A stretch of 9,114 nucleotides of DNA from Candidatus Limivicinus faecipullorum (GTDB lineage Bacteria > Bacillota > Clostridia > Oscillospirales > Oscillospiraceae), in contig DVHY01000025.1 of the NCBI GenBank assembly GCA_018711755.1, positions 1 through 9,114 of the forward strand, read 5' to 3'. How positions within the stretch are numbered: the stretch's first letter is position 1; each line of letters starts with the position of its first letter. Of the stretch, positions 1-6,165 are shown in pieces. A program made the translations under genes and the position numbers. The notes below the pieces were generated by a model, which saw only the letters and a program-made list of their open reading frames with translations, ran no database searches and had not been told where the DNA came from.

Positions 1-18
1 AGCAAAGCGAACTTTGCT
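1..18 (-). terminator. Likely terminator hairpin of tRNA-Leu
   Basis: A perfect 7-bp inverted repeat (AGCAAAG / CTTTGCT) encloses a 4-nt loop, read on the minus strand as TTCG, a stable tetraloop. It lies 6 nt beyond the encoded CCA end of the minus-strand tRNA, where a tRNA terminator is expected. The bases that would form the U-tract fall outside the window, so termination is inferred from stem and position only. Confidence 0.5.
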
Positions 19-24
19 CTGGCG

Positions 25-110
25 TGGTGCCGGTGACCGGACTCGAACCGGTACGTTGTTGCCAACGAGGGATTTTAAGTCCCTTGTGTCTACCATTCCA
101 CCACACCGGC
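25..110 (-). tRNA. tRNA-Leu (anticodon UAA)
   Basis: The minus strand folds into a full class II cloverleaf. The 7-bp acceptor stem is GCCGGTG/CACCGGC. The D-stem is GTG/CAC with a GG-containing loop. The anticodon stem AGGGA/TCCCT carries loop CTTAAAA, giving anticodon TAA at 75-77. The long variable arm is CGTTG-GCAA-CAACG, diagnostic of Leu/Ser/Tyr-type tRNAs, and the T-arm is ACCGG-TTCGAGT-CCGGT. The 3' CCA is encoded (25-27) after discriminator A. The UAA anticodon reads TTA and TTG leucine codons, which look rare in the GC-rich genes nearby. It is transcribed away from the aromatic operon and looks intact. Confidence 0.97.
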
Positions 111-121
111 ATATTTATTAC

Positions 122-150
122 AATTTAACACTGTAATTAAAATTAGTCAA
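122..150 (-). promoter_or_regulatory. Sigma-A-type promoter of tRNA-Leu
   Basis: On the minus strand, TTGACT (145-150) is followed after 17 nt by TAAATT (122-127). The -35 box matches five of six consensus bases and the -10 four of six, with ideal spacing. The predicted start near 115 is about 5 nt upstream of the mature tRNA 5' end. The region is AT-rich, unlike the flanking genes. Confidence 0.65.
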
Positions 151-215
151 TAGCGGAACTTTTTTCCAATCTGTGACGTCATATTTACATAACTCCGAAT
201 CCCAGGGGGTCGGCC

Positions 216-674
216 ATGATGAAATTGCTCATTCTTGCCCTTATGATATACTTTGTTCTCAGTCTTGCCGCCTGCGGAAAAGGCAGCGGTCTGCCCAGGC
301 CCGGCATCCTCGCCTCGTTTATAGGCTCGGCTCCGGTCAGCATCCGGCAGGCCGAACCGGCGGTGGACGCCCAGTTTTCCCACCTCTCCGAAGATGCAGA
401 GCCTACGGTGCTTCTTATGCAGGCGGAGGGCCAGCTCTACCAGAGCACCGGCCGGGAGAGCGACCGGGACGGCCGCTGCGGCATAATGGACGGACAGATA
501 ACCGACAGTGTGGAACGCAACCTCATTCCCTCCCGGGACGGACAGTCCAACTTCGGCGCCCCCTACGGCTATCAGTACGGGGACAACGGGGAACTGGAGG
601 TCAACATGGACGGGCGCTGGATAATCTTTGAGCCGGCACAGAGCCCGGTCCCCCCGGCGGCCCAAAGAGATTGA
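216..674 (+). CDS. Small lipoprotein of unknown function
   Basis: A 152-residue protein starts with a short hydrophobic signal sequence (residues 3-16) ending in a lipobox, LAAC (17-20). It should therefore be lipidated at Cys20 after signal peptidase II cleavage and anchored on the outer face of the cytoplasmic membrane. A variable, proline-containing linker follows. The C-terminal part (about 72-138) looks like a small folded domain rich in Gly, Asp and aromatics, with a second Cys at 88 and a GYQYG stretch at 118-122. I do not recognise a named family. AGGGGG at 204-209 is a good ribosome binding site. ATG codons at 216 and 219 are both possible starts, and the second is better spaced. No clear promoter is visible upstream. 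The gene ends 13 nt before the -35 box of the aromatic operon, with no terminator between them, so read-through into the leader is possible. A role in aromatic metabolism is not implied. Confidence 0.75.
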   Translation: MMKLLILALMIYFVLSLAACGKGSGLPRPGILASFIGSAPVSIRQAEPAVDAQFSHLSEDAEPTVLLMQAEGQLYQSTGRESDRDGRCGIMDGQITDSVERNLIPSRDGQSNFGAPYGYQYGDNGELEVNMDGRWIIFEPAQSPVPPAAQRD

Positions 675-687
675 GGACAGAAAACTC

Positions 688-716
688 TTGACACGGACAG
701 ATTTCGGGTTTATATT
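688..716 (+). promoter_or_regulatory. Promoter of the aromatic operon
   Basis: TTGACA (688-693) is a perfect -35 box. It is followed after exactly 17 nt by TATATT (711-716), five of six matches to TATAAT. Transcription should start near 723, about 30 nt before the leader peptide ATG. This is the strongest promoter-like sequence in the window and drives the leader and, after antitermination, all eight genes. Confidence 0.85.
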
Positions 717-752
717 TATTCCCGTAATTATATTTCAGGGAGATTTTTCTCA

Positions 753-809
753 ATGAAGACCTTCGCTTTTGCAGCATACTATTACTACTTTACCGCCAAG
801 CTGAGGTAA
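753..809 (+). CDS. Phe/Tyr-rich attenuator leader peptide
   Basis: An 18-codon ORF encodes MKTFAFAAYYYYFTAKLR and ends with TAA. Seven of 18 residues are Phe or Tyr, with four consecutive Tyr codons (777-788) followed by Phe (789-791). There is no Trp codon. AGGGAG (737-742) lies 10 nt upstream of ATG and is a credible ribosome binding site. The ORF lies between a near-consensus promoter and an intrinsic terminator, directly ahead of a Phe/Tyr biosynthetic operon. This is the hallmark arrangement of ribosome-mediated attenuation, as in the enterobacterial pheA and trp leaders. The peptide itself probably has no function. Slow decoding at Tyr/Phe codons, when the charged tRNAs are scarce, should control the RNA fold downstream. 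Its Tyr10-Thr14 codons coincide with the first arm of the 1:2 hairpin. Confidence 0.88.
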   Translation: MKTFAFAAYYYYFTAKLR

Positions 810-816
810 GGGTAAT
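781..816 (+). promoter_or_regulatory. Attenuator 1:2 (anti-antiterminator) hairpin
   Basis: Bases 781-786 pair with 811-816 (ATTACT with GGTAAT, last pair U-G). Bases 789-794 pair with 805-810 (TTTACC with GGTAAG, one G-U). This gives a 12-bp stem with a 2-nt bulge (787-788) and a 10-nt loop (795-804). The left arm lies within Tyr/Phe codons 10-14 of the leader peptide and the right arm spans its stop codon. A ribosome stalled on the Tyr codons would block it. When formed, it ties up the bases needed for the antiterminator. Pairing was derived by hand and energies were not computed. Confidence 0.7.
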
Positions 817-873
817 TTGTGATGCAAAAAAGAAGCTGTAAAAATTGCTTATGATGCTGCACAGGTTACGCCT
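809..873 (+). promoter_or_regulatory. Attenuator 2:3 antiterminator
   Basis: Bases 812-821 (GTAATTTGTG) pair with 860-869 (CACAGGTTAC) in ten consecutive pairs, two of them G-U. After a single bulged G (870), 809-811 pair with 871-873. After a 2x2 internal loop, 824-826 pair with 855-857. The total is about 16 pairs. The structure uses the left arm, the loop and part of the right arm of the terminator, so the two cannot coexist. It also uses 809-816 of the 1:2 hairpin. It should form when a ribosome stalls on the Tyr codons, and should be blocked when the ribosome reaches the stop codon at 807-809. Not checked by folding software. Confidence 0.68.
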
Positions 874-888
874 GAGCAGCATTTTTTT
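854..888 (+). terminator. Attenuator terminator (3:4) before aroF
   Basis: ATGCTGC (854-860) pairs with GCAGCAT (876-882) and CAGG (862-865) with CCTG (871-874). The two blocks are separated by one A-A mismatch (861/875) and the loop is TTACG. The stem is followed at once by seven T residues (882-888), making a canonical intrinsic terminator. It sits 55 nt before the aroF start and after a promoter, so it must be bypassed for the operon to be expressed. That placement is what identifies it as an attenuator rather than an end-of-gene terminator. Confidence 0.92.
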
Positions 889-942
889 ATTACCCGGTTC
901 TGCGCCGGGATGCAAATCTGCTATTAAACGGAGGACGGAAAA

Positions 943-1944
943 ATGATAGTTGTACTCAAACACGGCGTGACCGACGACAAGCGGGACCAGCTCATCAGCT
1001 GGCTGAAAAACCTGGGACTGCAGATCCACATCTCCGTGGGCGCCTATCAGACCGTCCTGGGCCTCATAGGCGACACCAGCCGGGTGGACATGGACCTGGT
1101 GGGCAGTCTGGAGATCGTGGACGCCGTAAAGCGGGTCACCGAGCCTTTCAAGTGCTGCAACCGCAAGTTCCACCCGGAAGACATGGTGGTGGACTGCCAG
1201 GGCGTGAAGATAGGCGGCGGCAACTTCGTCATGATCGCCGGCCCCTGCTCTGTGGAGAGCGAGGAGCAGATAGTCGCCGTGGCCAAGGCCGTCAAGGCCG
1301 CCGGAGCCCAGCTGCTCCGGGGCGGCGCCTTCAAGCCCCGCACCTCCCCCTACGACTTCCCCGGCCTCAAGGCCACCGGCCTGGAGCTGCTGAAGATCGC
1401 CCGCCAGGAGACCGGCCTGCCCTTCGTCACCGAGATAATGAGCGTTGCGGACCTGCCCCTCTTTGAGGATGTGGACATGCTCCAGGTGGGCGCCAGGAAC
1501 ATGCAGAACTTCGACCTGCTGAGAGAGCTGGGCAAAATGGACAAGCCCGTCCTCCTGAAGCGGGGCCTGGCCAATACCCTCAAGGAACTGCTCATGAGCG
1601 CCGAATACATCATGGCCAGCGGCAACGAGCAGGTCATCCTCTGCGAGCGGGGCATACGCACCTACAGCGACTACACCCGCAACACCCTGGACATCTCCGC
1701 CGTGCCCATGCTCCACGAGCTGTCCCACCTGCCCGTCATCGTGGACCCCAGCCACGCCACCGGCATCGCCAAGCTGGTGCCCCCCTGCGCCCTGGCCGGG
1801 GCCGCCGCCGGAGCTGACGGCCTGATAATAGAAGTACACAACGACCCCATCCACGCCCTGTGCGACGGTGCCCAGTCCCTGCGGCCTGAGGAGTACGCCG
1901 CCCTGGCGGAGAAAGTTGCCAAAGTGAGGGAGGCCATAGTCTGA
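943..1944 (+). CDS. aroF: 3-deoxy-7-phosphoheptulonate (DAHP) synthase, Thermotoga type
   Basis: Condenses phosphoenolpyruvate and erythrose-4-phosphate to DAHP, the first step of the shikimate pathway, in the cytosol. The 333 residues comprise an N-terminal ferredoxin-like domain (about 1-70) and a type I-beta TIM barrel. Barrel motifs are AGPCSVES (99-106), KPRTSPYDF (131-139), VGARNMQN (182-189), GIRT (237-240) and DPSHATG (268-274). By alignment with the Thermotoga maritima enzyme, C102, H271, E297 and D308 are the metal ligands, and all are present. In that enzyme the N-terminal domain mediates Tyr feedback, and the same is plausible here. No chorismate mutase domain is attached. GGAGG (930-934) lies 8 nt before the ATG, which gives the complete regulatory domain. 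It is the first structural gene after the attenuator. Its stop codon overlaps the tyrA start by 1 nt (TGATG). Confidence 0.97.
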   Translation: MIVVLKHGVTDDKRDQLISWLKNLGLQIHISVGAYQTVLGLIGDTSRVDMDLVGSLEIVDAVKRVTEPFKCCNRKFHPEDMVVDCQGVKIGGGNFVMIAGPCSVESEEQIVAVAKAVKAAGAQLLRGGAFKPRTSPYDFPGLKATGLELLKIARQETGLPFVTEIMSVADLPLFEDVDMLQVGARNMQNFDLLRELGKMDKPVLLKRGLANTLKELLMSAEYIMASGNEQVILCERGIRTYSDYTRNTLDISAVPMLHELSHLPVIVDPSHATGIAKLVPPCALAGAAAGADGLIIEVHNDPIHALCDGAQSLRPEEYAALAEKVAKVREAIV

Positions 1945-2777
1945 TGAAAGTGGGTATAGTGGGTCTGGGGCTCATAGGCGGCTCCTTCGCCTGGGCCTAC
2001 CACAACGAGGGCCATCAGGTGCTGGCCTTCAACCGCACCCGCTCGGTGCTGGATTTTGCCATGCTCAGCGGCGCCGTGGACGGAGAGCTGACGGAGGAGA
2101 ACCTGGGGGATTGCGACCTTATCCTGGTCACCCTCTACCCCCAGGCGGCCATAGATTACATCGACAGGATGGGGCCTCATTTCGGCAAGAAGCCCCTGGT
2201 GCTGGACTGCTGCGGCACAAAACGGGTGGTGTGCTCCGCCTGCTTCCCCATTGCGGAGAGGGACGGCTTCACCTACATCGGCGGCCACCCCATGGCCGGC
2301 ACCCACAACTCCGGCTTCAAATACGCCAAGGGCAGCATGTACAAGGGCGCGCCCATGGTCATCGTGCCCCCCCGCTTCGACGATATCCAGCTGCTGGACA
2401 AGGTGAAAGAGCTGCTCTCCCCCGCCGGCTTCGGCAGGATATCCGTGACCACGGCGGAAAAGCACGACATGATGATAGCCTTCACCTCCCAGATGGCCCA
2501 TGTGGTCTCCAACGCCTACATCAAAAGCCCCACCGCCAGGATACACAAGGGCTTCTCCGCCGGCAGCTACAAGGACCTGACCCGGGTGGCCTGGCTCAAC
2601 GCCCCCATGTGGGCGGAGCTGTTCATGGAGAACAAGGACTTCCTGCTCCATGAACTGGAGCTGTTCATCCACAGCCTCACCCAGTACCGGGACGCCATGG
2701 TCAAAGACGACATGCCGGAGCTCATCCGCCTGCTGGACGAGGGCCGCAGGCTGAAAGAGGAGGTGGACGGCAGGTGA
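1944..2777 (+). CDS. tyrA: Prephenate dehydrogenase
   Basis: Oxidatively decarboxylates prephenate to 4-hydroxyphenylpyruvate, the committed step to tyrosine. The 277 residues begin with a Rossmann fold with GLGLIGGS (7-14). The catalytic-histidine motif GGHPMAG is at 113-119 (H115). A helical dimerisation domain follows, containing TAEKHD (170-175), SQMAH (182-186), and AGSYKDLTRVA (206-216), whose R214 is in the position of the prephenate-binding Arg. Asn-Arg at 30-31, at the end of the second beta strand, rather than an acidic residue, hints at NADP+ preference; this is inference. There is no ACT domain and no fused chorismate mutase, so prephenate must come from the mutase domain of PheA. 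Arogenate as substrate cannot be excluded. A GAGGGAGG stretch ends about 11 nt before the ATG. The gene overlaps aroB by 4 nt. Confidence 0.95.
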   Translation: MKVGIVGLGLIGGSFAWAYHNEGHQVLAFNRTRSVLDFAMLSGAVDGELTEENLGDCDLILVTLYPQAAIDYIDRMGPHFGKKPLVLDCCGTKRVVCSACFPIAERDGFTYIGGHPMAGTHNSGFKYAKGSMYKGAPMVIVPPRFDDIQLLDKVKELLSPAGFGRISVTTAEKHDMMIAFTSQMAHVVSNAYIKSPTARIHKGFSAGSYKDLTRVAWLNAPMWAELFMENKDFLLHELELFIHSLTQYRDAMVKDDMPELIRLLDEGRRLKEEVDGR

Positions 2778-3835
2778 AAAAGCTGCTCATATCCGCCTCC
2801 CGCAGCTATGAGGTGCTGGTGGAGCGGGGCCTGCTGGACAGGAGCGGGGAGCTTATAAAGGCGGCCGCCGGCTCCAAAAAGGCGGTCATCATATCAGGGG
2901 ACATCGTCTTCCCCCTCTATGGGCAGCGGCTGAAACGCTCCCTGGAGGCGGCGGGGATGGAGACGGAGGTCTTCGTCCTGCCCCATGGAGAGCAGTCCAA
3001 GACCCTGGCAAACTACTGCCGCATCCTGGAATTCCTGTCGGAAAAGCGCCTGAGCCGCAGCGACGTGCTGGTGGCCCTGGGGGGAGGCGTCACCGGGGAC
3101 ATCACCGGCTTTGCCGCCTCCACCTATCAGCGGGGCATGAACTTCGTGCAGATACCCACCACCCTCCTGGCTGCGGTGGACTCCTCCGTGGGGGGCAAGA
3201 CCGCCGTGGACCTGCCCGGAGGCAAAAACCAGGTGGGCAGCTTTTACCAGCCCGCCCTGGTCATCTGCGACCCTGACTTGCTGTCCACTCTGCCGGAGGA
3301 GGAGTTCGCCTGCGGCTGCGCCGAGGTCATCAAATACGCCGTCCTGGGCAGCCGGGACTTCTTTGACAGGCTGAAAGCCACCCCCGTCTCCCGTCAGCTG
3401 GAGGATGTGATATGCACCTGCGTGGAGATGAAGCGGGACATCGTGGCCCTGGACGAGTTCGACCGGGGCCAGCGCCATCTGCTGAACCTGGGCCACAGCT
3501 TCGGCCACGCCGTGGAGGCCTGCAGCGGCTTTACCGTGCTCCACGGCCAGGCCGTGGCCATAGGCATGGCCGCCATCACCCGCTCCGCCCTGGCCAAGGG
3601 CTTCTGCTCCCGGGAGACTCTGGATGAGCTGCTGGAGCTTTTGCGGCTGTACAAGCTGCCCACAGACTGTCCCTACGGTCTGGAGGAGATGTACTCCGCC
3701 TCCCTGCTGGACAAGAAATTCACCGGCGGGAAGATGCACCTCATAGTGCCGGAAGAGATAGGCCGCTGCCGCATAGAGGCGGTGGCCATGGAAGATATCA
3801 GAGACTGGATGGAAGCGGGAGGTATACGCCCATGA
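2774..3835 (+). CDS. aroB: 3-dehydroquinate synthase
   Basis: Converts DAHP to 3-dehydroquinate using NAD+ and a divalent metal, the second step of the pathway. The 353 residues are full length for the family. Visible motifs are GEQSKTL (72-78), the glycine-rich LGGGVTGDITGF (102-113), PTTLLAAVDSSVGGKT (128-143) and KNQVGSFYQP (151-160). The catalytic and metal site includes E184, K187, H241 in NLGHSFGHAVE (238-248) and H257 in HGQAVAIGM. The start is GTG at 2774, overlapping the tyrA stop (GTGA). GAGGAGG at 2757-2763 lies 10 nt upstream, and the protein starts in line with the family, so GTG is well supported. It is the only GTG start in the operon. Its stop overlaps aroA by 4 nt, suggesting translational coupling. 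Confidence 0.97.
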   Translation: MKKLLISASRSYEVLVERGLLDRSGELIKAAAGSKKAVIISGDIVFPLYGQRLKRSLEAAGMETEVFVLPHGEQSKTLANYCRILEFLSEKRLSRSDVLVALGGGVTGDITGFAASTYQRGMNFVQIPTTLLAAVDSSVGGKTAVDLPGGKNQVGSFYQPALVICDPDLLSTLPEEEFACGCAEVIKYAVLGSRDFFDRLKATPVSRQLEDVICTCVEMKRDIVALDEFDRGQRHLLNLGHSFGHAVEACSGFTVLHGQAVAIGMAAITRSALAKGFCSRETLDELLELLRLYKLPTDCPYGLEEMYSASLLDKKFTGGKMHLIVPEEIGRCRIEAVAMEDIRDWMEAGGIRP

Positions 3836-5094
3836 ACCTCACAATAAGGCCCGGCGCCAGAAGCGGCCGGGTGAAGATACCCTCCTCCAAGTCCCAGGCC
3901 CACCGACTGCTCATCTGTGCTGCTCTGGGTGAAAGGGAGACCCTTATCGAATGCGACGGCCTGTCGGCAGATATACAGGCCACGGCTGACTGCCTCAACG
4001 CCCTGGGGGCGGAGATACTCCCCATCTGGGACGACAGCGCCCTTTTGGTGCGCCCCATATTCAAGGCCGCCCAGGGCCTCTGCCATCTGCCCTGCGGGGA
4101 GAGCGGCAGTACCCTGCGCTTTCTCCTGCCGGTGTGCGGAGCCCTGGGCGTCCAGGCCGTCTTCCACATGGAAGGGCGGCTGCCCCAGCGGCCCCTGGCC
4201 CCTCTGGACGACCAGCTCAGGGCCCACGGCATGGAGCTGAGGCAGGAGGGAGAGCTGCTCTACTGCTCCGGCAGACTGGAGGCCGGGGACTATGAACTGC
4301 CGGGGAACGTGTCCTCCCAGTACATCTCCGGGCTGCTGATGGCCCTGCCTCTGGTGCCCGGGGGCAGCCGTCTCACAGTCACCGGCCCCATAGAGTCGGC
4401 GGCCTACATCACCATGACCGAGGACGCCCTCAGGCTTTCAAAGATAGCTTTTACCAGGGAAGGCAGCTGCTACTCCATCCCCGGCTCCCAGAGCAGCCGC
4501 ATGCCCGAGCTGCTGCGGGTAGAGGGGGACTTCTCCAACGCCGCCTTCTTCCTGTGCATGGGGGCCTTGTCCCCGGAGGGCATAGAAGTCACCGGGCTGG
4601 ACCCCGCCTCCCACCAGGGGGACAGGGCCATAGTGGATATACTCCGCTCCTTCGGGGCGGAGCTGCGGGAGATACAGGGCGGCTACTTCGTCCGCCGTGC
4701 CCGGCTCCACGGGCTCACCATAGACGCAAAGCCCATCCCCGACCTTATCCCTGTGCTCAGTGTGCTGGCCGCTCTGGTCCAGGGCGAAACCCGCATCGTA
4801 AACGCCGGACGGCTGCGGCTGAAAGAGTCGGACCGGCTCTCCAGCACCGCCGCCCTCATCCGCTCCCTGGGCGGAGAGGCGGAGGAGCTGGAGGAAGGAC
4901 TGGTCATCCATGGCAAAGCCCGCCTGGCCGGCGGCAAGGTGGACTCCTTCGGCGACCACCGCATAGCCATGGCTGCGGCCACCGCCGCCTGCGGCTGCAG
5001 CGCCCCGGTGGAACTCAGCGGCGCCCAGGCGGTGAACAAATCCTACCCCCGGTTCTGGGAAGACTTTGACGCCCTTGCAGGAGGCAAAACATGA
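3832..5094 (+). CDS. aroA: 5-enolpyruvylshikimate-3-phosphate synthase
   Basis: Transfers enolpyruvyl from PEP to shikimate-3-phosphate, the sixth step and the target of glyphosate. The 420 residues form the two-domain inside-out barrel. Motifs in order are PSSKSQAHR (17-25; K20, S21, R25), GESGSTLRF (89-97) where many homologues have GN(A/S)GT, LPQRPL (117-122), SSQYISGLL (161-169), GDFSNAAFF (232-240), PDLIPVL (303-309, D304 as catalytic acid/base), RLKESDRL (329-336), FGDHRIAMA (373-381) and K403 in NKSYPRF. All expected catalytic residues are present. The second loop variant resembles other Clostridia AroA proteins, so glyphosate sensitivity cannot be read from sequence alone. GGGAGG (3817-3822) lies 9 nt before ATG. 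The gene overlaps aroB and aroC by 4 nt each. Confidence 0.97.
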   Translation: MNLTIRPGARSGRVKIPSSKSQAHRLLICAALGERETLIECDGLSADIQATADCLNALGAEILPIWDDSALLVRPIFKAAQGLCHLPCGESGSTLRFLLPVCGALGVQAVFHMEGRLPQRPLAPLDDQLRAHGMELRQEGELLYCSGRLEAGDYELPGNVSSQYISGLLMALPLVPGGSRLTVTGPIESAAYITMTEDALRLSKIAFTREGSCYSIPGSQSSRMPELLRVEGDFSNAAFFLCMGALSPEGIEVTGLDPASHQGDRAIVDILRSFGAELREIQGGYFVRRARLHGLTIDAKPIPDLIPVLSVLAALVQGETRIVNAGRLRLKESDRLSSTAALIRSLGGEAEELEEGLVIHGKARLAGGKVDSFGDHRIAMAAATAACGCSAPVELSGAQAVNKSYPRFWEDFDALAGGKT

Positions 5095-6161
5095 GCAGTT
5101 CTTACGGTGAAAACATACGGCTGAACATTTTCGGCCAATCCCATTCCCCGGCCATAGGCATGACTCTGGAGGGCATCCCCGCCGGGGAACACATAGATCT
5201 CGACCAGCTGCAGCGTTTTATGGAGCGCCGTGCTCCCGGGCGCAGGGCCTACTCCACAGCCCGGAAAGAGGCGGACAGGCCGGAGTTCCTCTCCGGCATA
5301 CGGGGGGAATACACCTGCGGCGCACCCCTCACCGCCATTATCCGCAACGGGGACACCCGCTCCAGGGACTATGCCGCCTTTTCCTCCGTCCCCCGCCCCG
5401 GCCACGCCGACTACACCGCCCAGGTGAAATACTTCGGCTACCAGGATTTCGCCGGGGGCGGCCACTTCTCCGGGCGGCTCACCGCCCCCCTGTGCATTGC
5501 CGGGGGCATCTGCCTGCAAATACTCCAGCGCCAGGGCATAGAAGTCATATCCCGGATAAAGTCCATCGGCCCGGTAAACGACAGCGGCCCCCTACTGTCC
5601 TCCACCGCCGGGAAGGATTTCCCCACCGTGGATGAGACGGCGGGAAAGGCCATGCAGGAGGCCATTGAACAGGCCCGGATGCAGGGAGATTCCCTGGGCG
5701 GTGTGATAGAATGTACCGTGCTGGGCCTTCCCGCCGGACTGGGAGACCCCATGTTCGGGGGCATGGAAAACCGTATAGCCGCCATAGTCTTCGGCATCCC
5801 GGCGGTGAAGGGCATAGAGTTCGGCGCGGGCTTTGACTCCGCCCGGCTGAGAGGCAGCGAAAACAACGACAGCTATATCATAGAAGAGGGCCGGGTGAAG
5901 ACCCGCAGCAACAACTGCGGCGGTATCCTGGGGGGCATCACCGACGGCATGCCCCTTGTGTTCCGGGCGGCTATAAAGCCCACCCCCTCCATAGCCAGGG
6001 AACAGGACAGCGTGGATATGCAGAAACTCGTTCCGGCAAAGCTCAGCGTGGGCGGCCGCCACGACCCCTGCATAGTCCCCCGGGCGGTGCCCTGCATTGA
6101 GGCCGCCGCCGCCATAGCAGTATACGACGCCCTGCTGGGGCGCAGAAAGGAATCGAGGTAG
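5091..6161 (+). CDS. aroC: Chorismate synthase
   Basis: Removes phosphate from EPSP to give chorismate, the seventh and last common step, and needs reduced FMN. The 356 residues are typical in length. The first signature reads FGQSHSPAIG (14-23), with the catalytic His at 18. RPGHADYTA (102-110) carries the second key His (H105). SNNCGGILGG (273-282), KPTPSI (296-301) and GRHDPCIVPRAVP (322-334) follow. The usual GGGRSSAR stretch is replaced by GGGHFSGR (122-129) and GESHG by GQSHS, a divergent subtype that I recall from other anaerobic Clostridia. I see no NADPH-flavin reductase domain, so it should be monofunctional and use flavin reduced elsewhere. AGGAGG (5079-5084) lies 6 nt before ATG. 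A 4-nt gap separates it from pheA, the only non-overlapping junction in the operon. Confidence 0.96.
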   Translation: MSSSYGENIRLNIFGQSHSPAIGMTLEGIPAGEHIDLDQLQRFMERRAPGRRAYSTARKEADRPEFLSGIRGEYTCGAPLTAIIRNGDTRSRDYAAFSSVPRPGHADYTAQVKYFGYQDFAGGGHFSGRLTAPLCIAGGICLQILQRQGIEVISRIKSIGPVNDSGPLLSSTAGKDFPTVDETAGKAMQEAIEQARMQGDSLGGVIECTVLGLPAGLGDPMFGGMENRIAAIVFGIPAVKGIEFGAGFDSARLRGSENNDSYIIEEGRVKTRSNNCGGILGGITDGMPLVFRAAIKPTPSIAREQDSVDMQKLVPAKLSVGGRHDPCIVPRAVPCIEAAAAIAVYDALLGRRKESR

Positions 6162-6165
6162 AGAG

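Noticed and set aside
25..110. tRNA as an integration site for a mobile element
   Set aside because: No integrase, direct repeat of the tRNA 3' end or other mobile-element gene lies in the window.
173..631. Second plus-strand ORF overlapping the lipoprotein in another frame
   Set aside because: Arg/Pro/Gly-rich low-complexity translation typical of an out-of-frame read of GC-rich DNA, with no start context.
147..665. Long minus-strand ORF opposite the lipoprotein
   Set aside because: It has no lipobox, domain or motif and is the shadow of the plus-strand gene, which has an RBS, a signal peptide and a lipobox.
893..909. Small hairpin CCCGG...CCGGG just before the aroF RBS
   Set aside because: Only 5 bp with a 7-nt loop and no T-tract. 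It may add local structure, but function cannot be supported.
717..942. T-box riboswitch ahead of aroF
   Set aside because: No T-box consensus (AGGGTGGNACCGCG-like) or Stem I features were found. The Phe/Tyr leader ORF explains the terminator better.
790..1854. 354-codon minus-strand ORF over the leader and aroF
   Set aside because: His/Gly/Val-rich translation without motifs, fully antisense to the clear aroF gene and the attenuator.
1671..2672. 333-codon minus-strand ORF over aroF-tyrA
   Set aside because: An artefact of GC-rich codon structure antisense to tyrA, with no recognisable domain.
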